Source: a virus. From it: DNA of 30,177 nt. A model generated the notes under the pieces. It was given only the letters and a program-made list of their open reading frames with translations. It was not told the origin of the DNA and did no database searches. Where the stretch lies: positions 1 to 30,177 of the IMG/VR virus record IMGVR_UViG_3300001371_000010; one strand, 5' to 3'. Position numbers and translations under genes: made by a program. Of the stretch, positions 29,360 through 30,177 are shown piece after piece; within the stretch, counting starts at the first letter, position 1, and every line of letters starts with the position of its first letter.

Positions 29360-30177
29360 ATGGGAGCAACAAAACCTTCAAGATTATTAGATTGGATCAA
29401 CGATGATGATTCAGCAAAATATACTATTCCAAGTGCAGGAGATCAATTAGCAGGTTTTATAAGCGGTACAAATGCAGATCCTAAAATATTCAATTGGGGT
29501 TGGTGGAGAATAAGCCAATGGATAGAATTTTTAAATAGTACATTTGATTCTAATGGTAATGAAATTAATGCACCAAAATCAATAACAATTACTGAAACAA
29601 TTTCTCCAGTAGCAAGTTGTGTTGTTCTTGATTCAGGCGGAATAAAATCATGGGATGGATCGAGCAATGCTATCTTTAGCGTTAATGAATCTGGTGGAGT
29701 ATCATTAGGATATAGTGGTAATGATGTTATTTCATTATCAGCAGGTACTTTATCAATTTGTACGGCTTCATCTGCTGATTTGGTTAAATTACATGCTGTA
29801 ACGGCATCATATACCGAAATAAACCAATTAACAGGAGTTGTGGTTGGTGGAACATCTTCTGGTGATATCGTTACGATTAACGCAACGCAAACTTTGACGA
29901 ATAAAACTTTAACAACTCCTAAAGTTAATGAAGCTGTTAATTTAACGACCACTTCAACTGAATTAAATCAGCTTGATGGAGTATCGGTAGGTGGCAGTTC
30001 ATCTGGAGATATTGTTACAATAGATGGAAGCCAAACGCTTACTAATAAAACTATATCATTTGCTCAAATAGGAACAGGTACGGCAGCAGCAGGAAGAACA
30101 TTTACCATAACAGGGCACGATTCAACTCCTGCTAATTTTGCATTTCAAGGATCGACTAGATATACAAGAATGTCATG
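29360..30177 (+). CDS. Tail fibre protein, 3' end outside the window
   Basis: ATG at 29360 follows AAAAGGA. The N-terminal 60 residues (TKPSRLLDWINDDDSAKYTI, then GWWRISQWIEFLNST) would bind the baseplate. The shaft contains two copies of a 48-residue unit with TE(I/L)NQL-GV-VGG-SSGDIVTI and QTLTNKT (about 29813-29956 and from 29957), a repeat known from phage tail fibres. The frame is open to the window edge (272 codons seen). It would recognise the host surface. A minus-strand frame here is a shadow. Confidence 0.85.
   Translation, partial: MGATKPSRLLDWINDDDSAKYTIPSAGDQLAGFISGTNADPKIFNWGWWRISQWIEFLNSTFDSNGNEINAPKSITITETISPVASCVVLDSGGIKSWDGSSNAIFSVNESGGVSLGYSGNDVISLSAGTLSICTASSADLVKLHAVTASYTEINQLTGVVVGGTSSGDIVTINATQTLTNKTLTTPKVNEAVNLTTTSTELNQLDGVSVGGSSSGDIVTIDGSQTLTNKTISFAQIGTGTAAAGRTFTITGHDSTPANFAFQGSTRYTRMS

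Noticed and set aside
29443-29952. Minus-strand 169-aa frame opposite the tail fibre
   Set aside because: It is the antisense of the repetitive fibre frame, which has a ribosome site and known fibre repeats.

Overview
The window is part of the genome, or integrated prophage, of a very AT-rich tailed phage with a contractile tail (a myovirus). The evidence is an almost uninterrupted plus-strand run from about 9.2 kb to the right edge: terminase large subunit, portal, protease with nested scaffold, cement protein, major capsid protein, neck proteins, sheath, tube, tail assembly chaperones, tape measure, and a baseplate series (Dit-like/ripcord, plug, hub, spike, gp25-like, J-like, gpI/DUF2612-like) ending in a tail fibre cut by the window edge. 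Shine-Dalgarno sites, sigma70-like promoters and the standard code in the virion genes point to a low-GC bacterial host. The sequence does not identify the host further.

Layout. (1) 1-836 has no convincing protein gene. It holds three copies of a ~45-bp repeat with a GGCATRCC core, a textbook promoter facing right (254-282), a 36-bp perfect palindrome, an isolated GC-rich stretch that can fold into several helices (568-698), and an AT-rich direct-repeat array. (2) 837-7877 is a leftward cluster of very small genes, many joined by TAATG or ATGA overlaps. It includes a tRNA-Glu, a polynucleotide-kinase-like P-loop protein, zinc-finger-like and one-helix membrane peptides, a broken pyrE-like gene and a broken MmcB-like nuclease gene. 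At least seven reading frames here carry in-frame stops (TAA, TAG and TGA) and/or frameshifts, while neighbours look intact. (3) 7001-8175 contains two leaders: a leftward promoter followed by a 5' hairpin, a ~90-bp TA tract and a 57-nt hairpin; and a rightward promoter preceded by two mutually exclusive GC stems. (4) 8176-9196 holds three small plus-strand reading frames and an unusual 120-nt tRNA-like RNA with an encoded CCA end and no normal anticodon loop. (5) 9215-30177 is the packaging, head, neck, tail and baseplate operon.

How the genes work together. TerL pumps DNA through the portal into a capsid built by the major capsid protein over a scaffold. The scaffold is made both as the C-terminal part of the protease and, apparently, from an internal start. 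Neck proteins close the head. Sheath and tube polymerise to a length set by the tape measure with help from frameshift-encoded chaperones. The spike, hub and wedge proteins form the baseplate.

Most notable points: a beta-rich domain that seems to be inserted in four different virion proteins; a propeller/fibronectin-like protein sitting between baseplate J and the gpI-like wedge, which appears to have captured the wedge protein's N-terminal helix; the concentration of broken genes on the leftward strand; and the two candidate structured RNAs.
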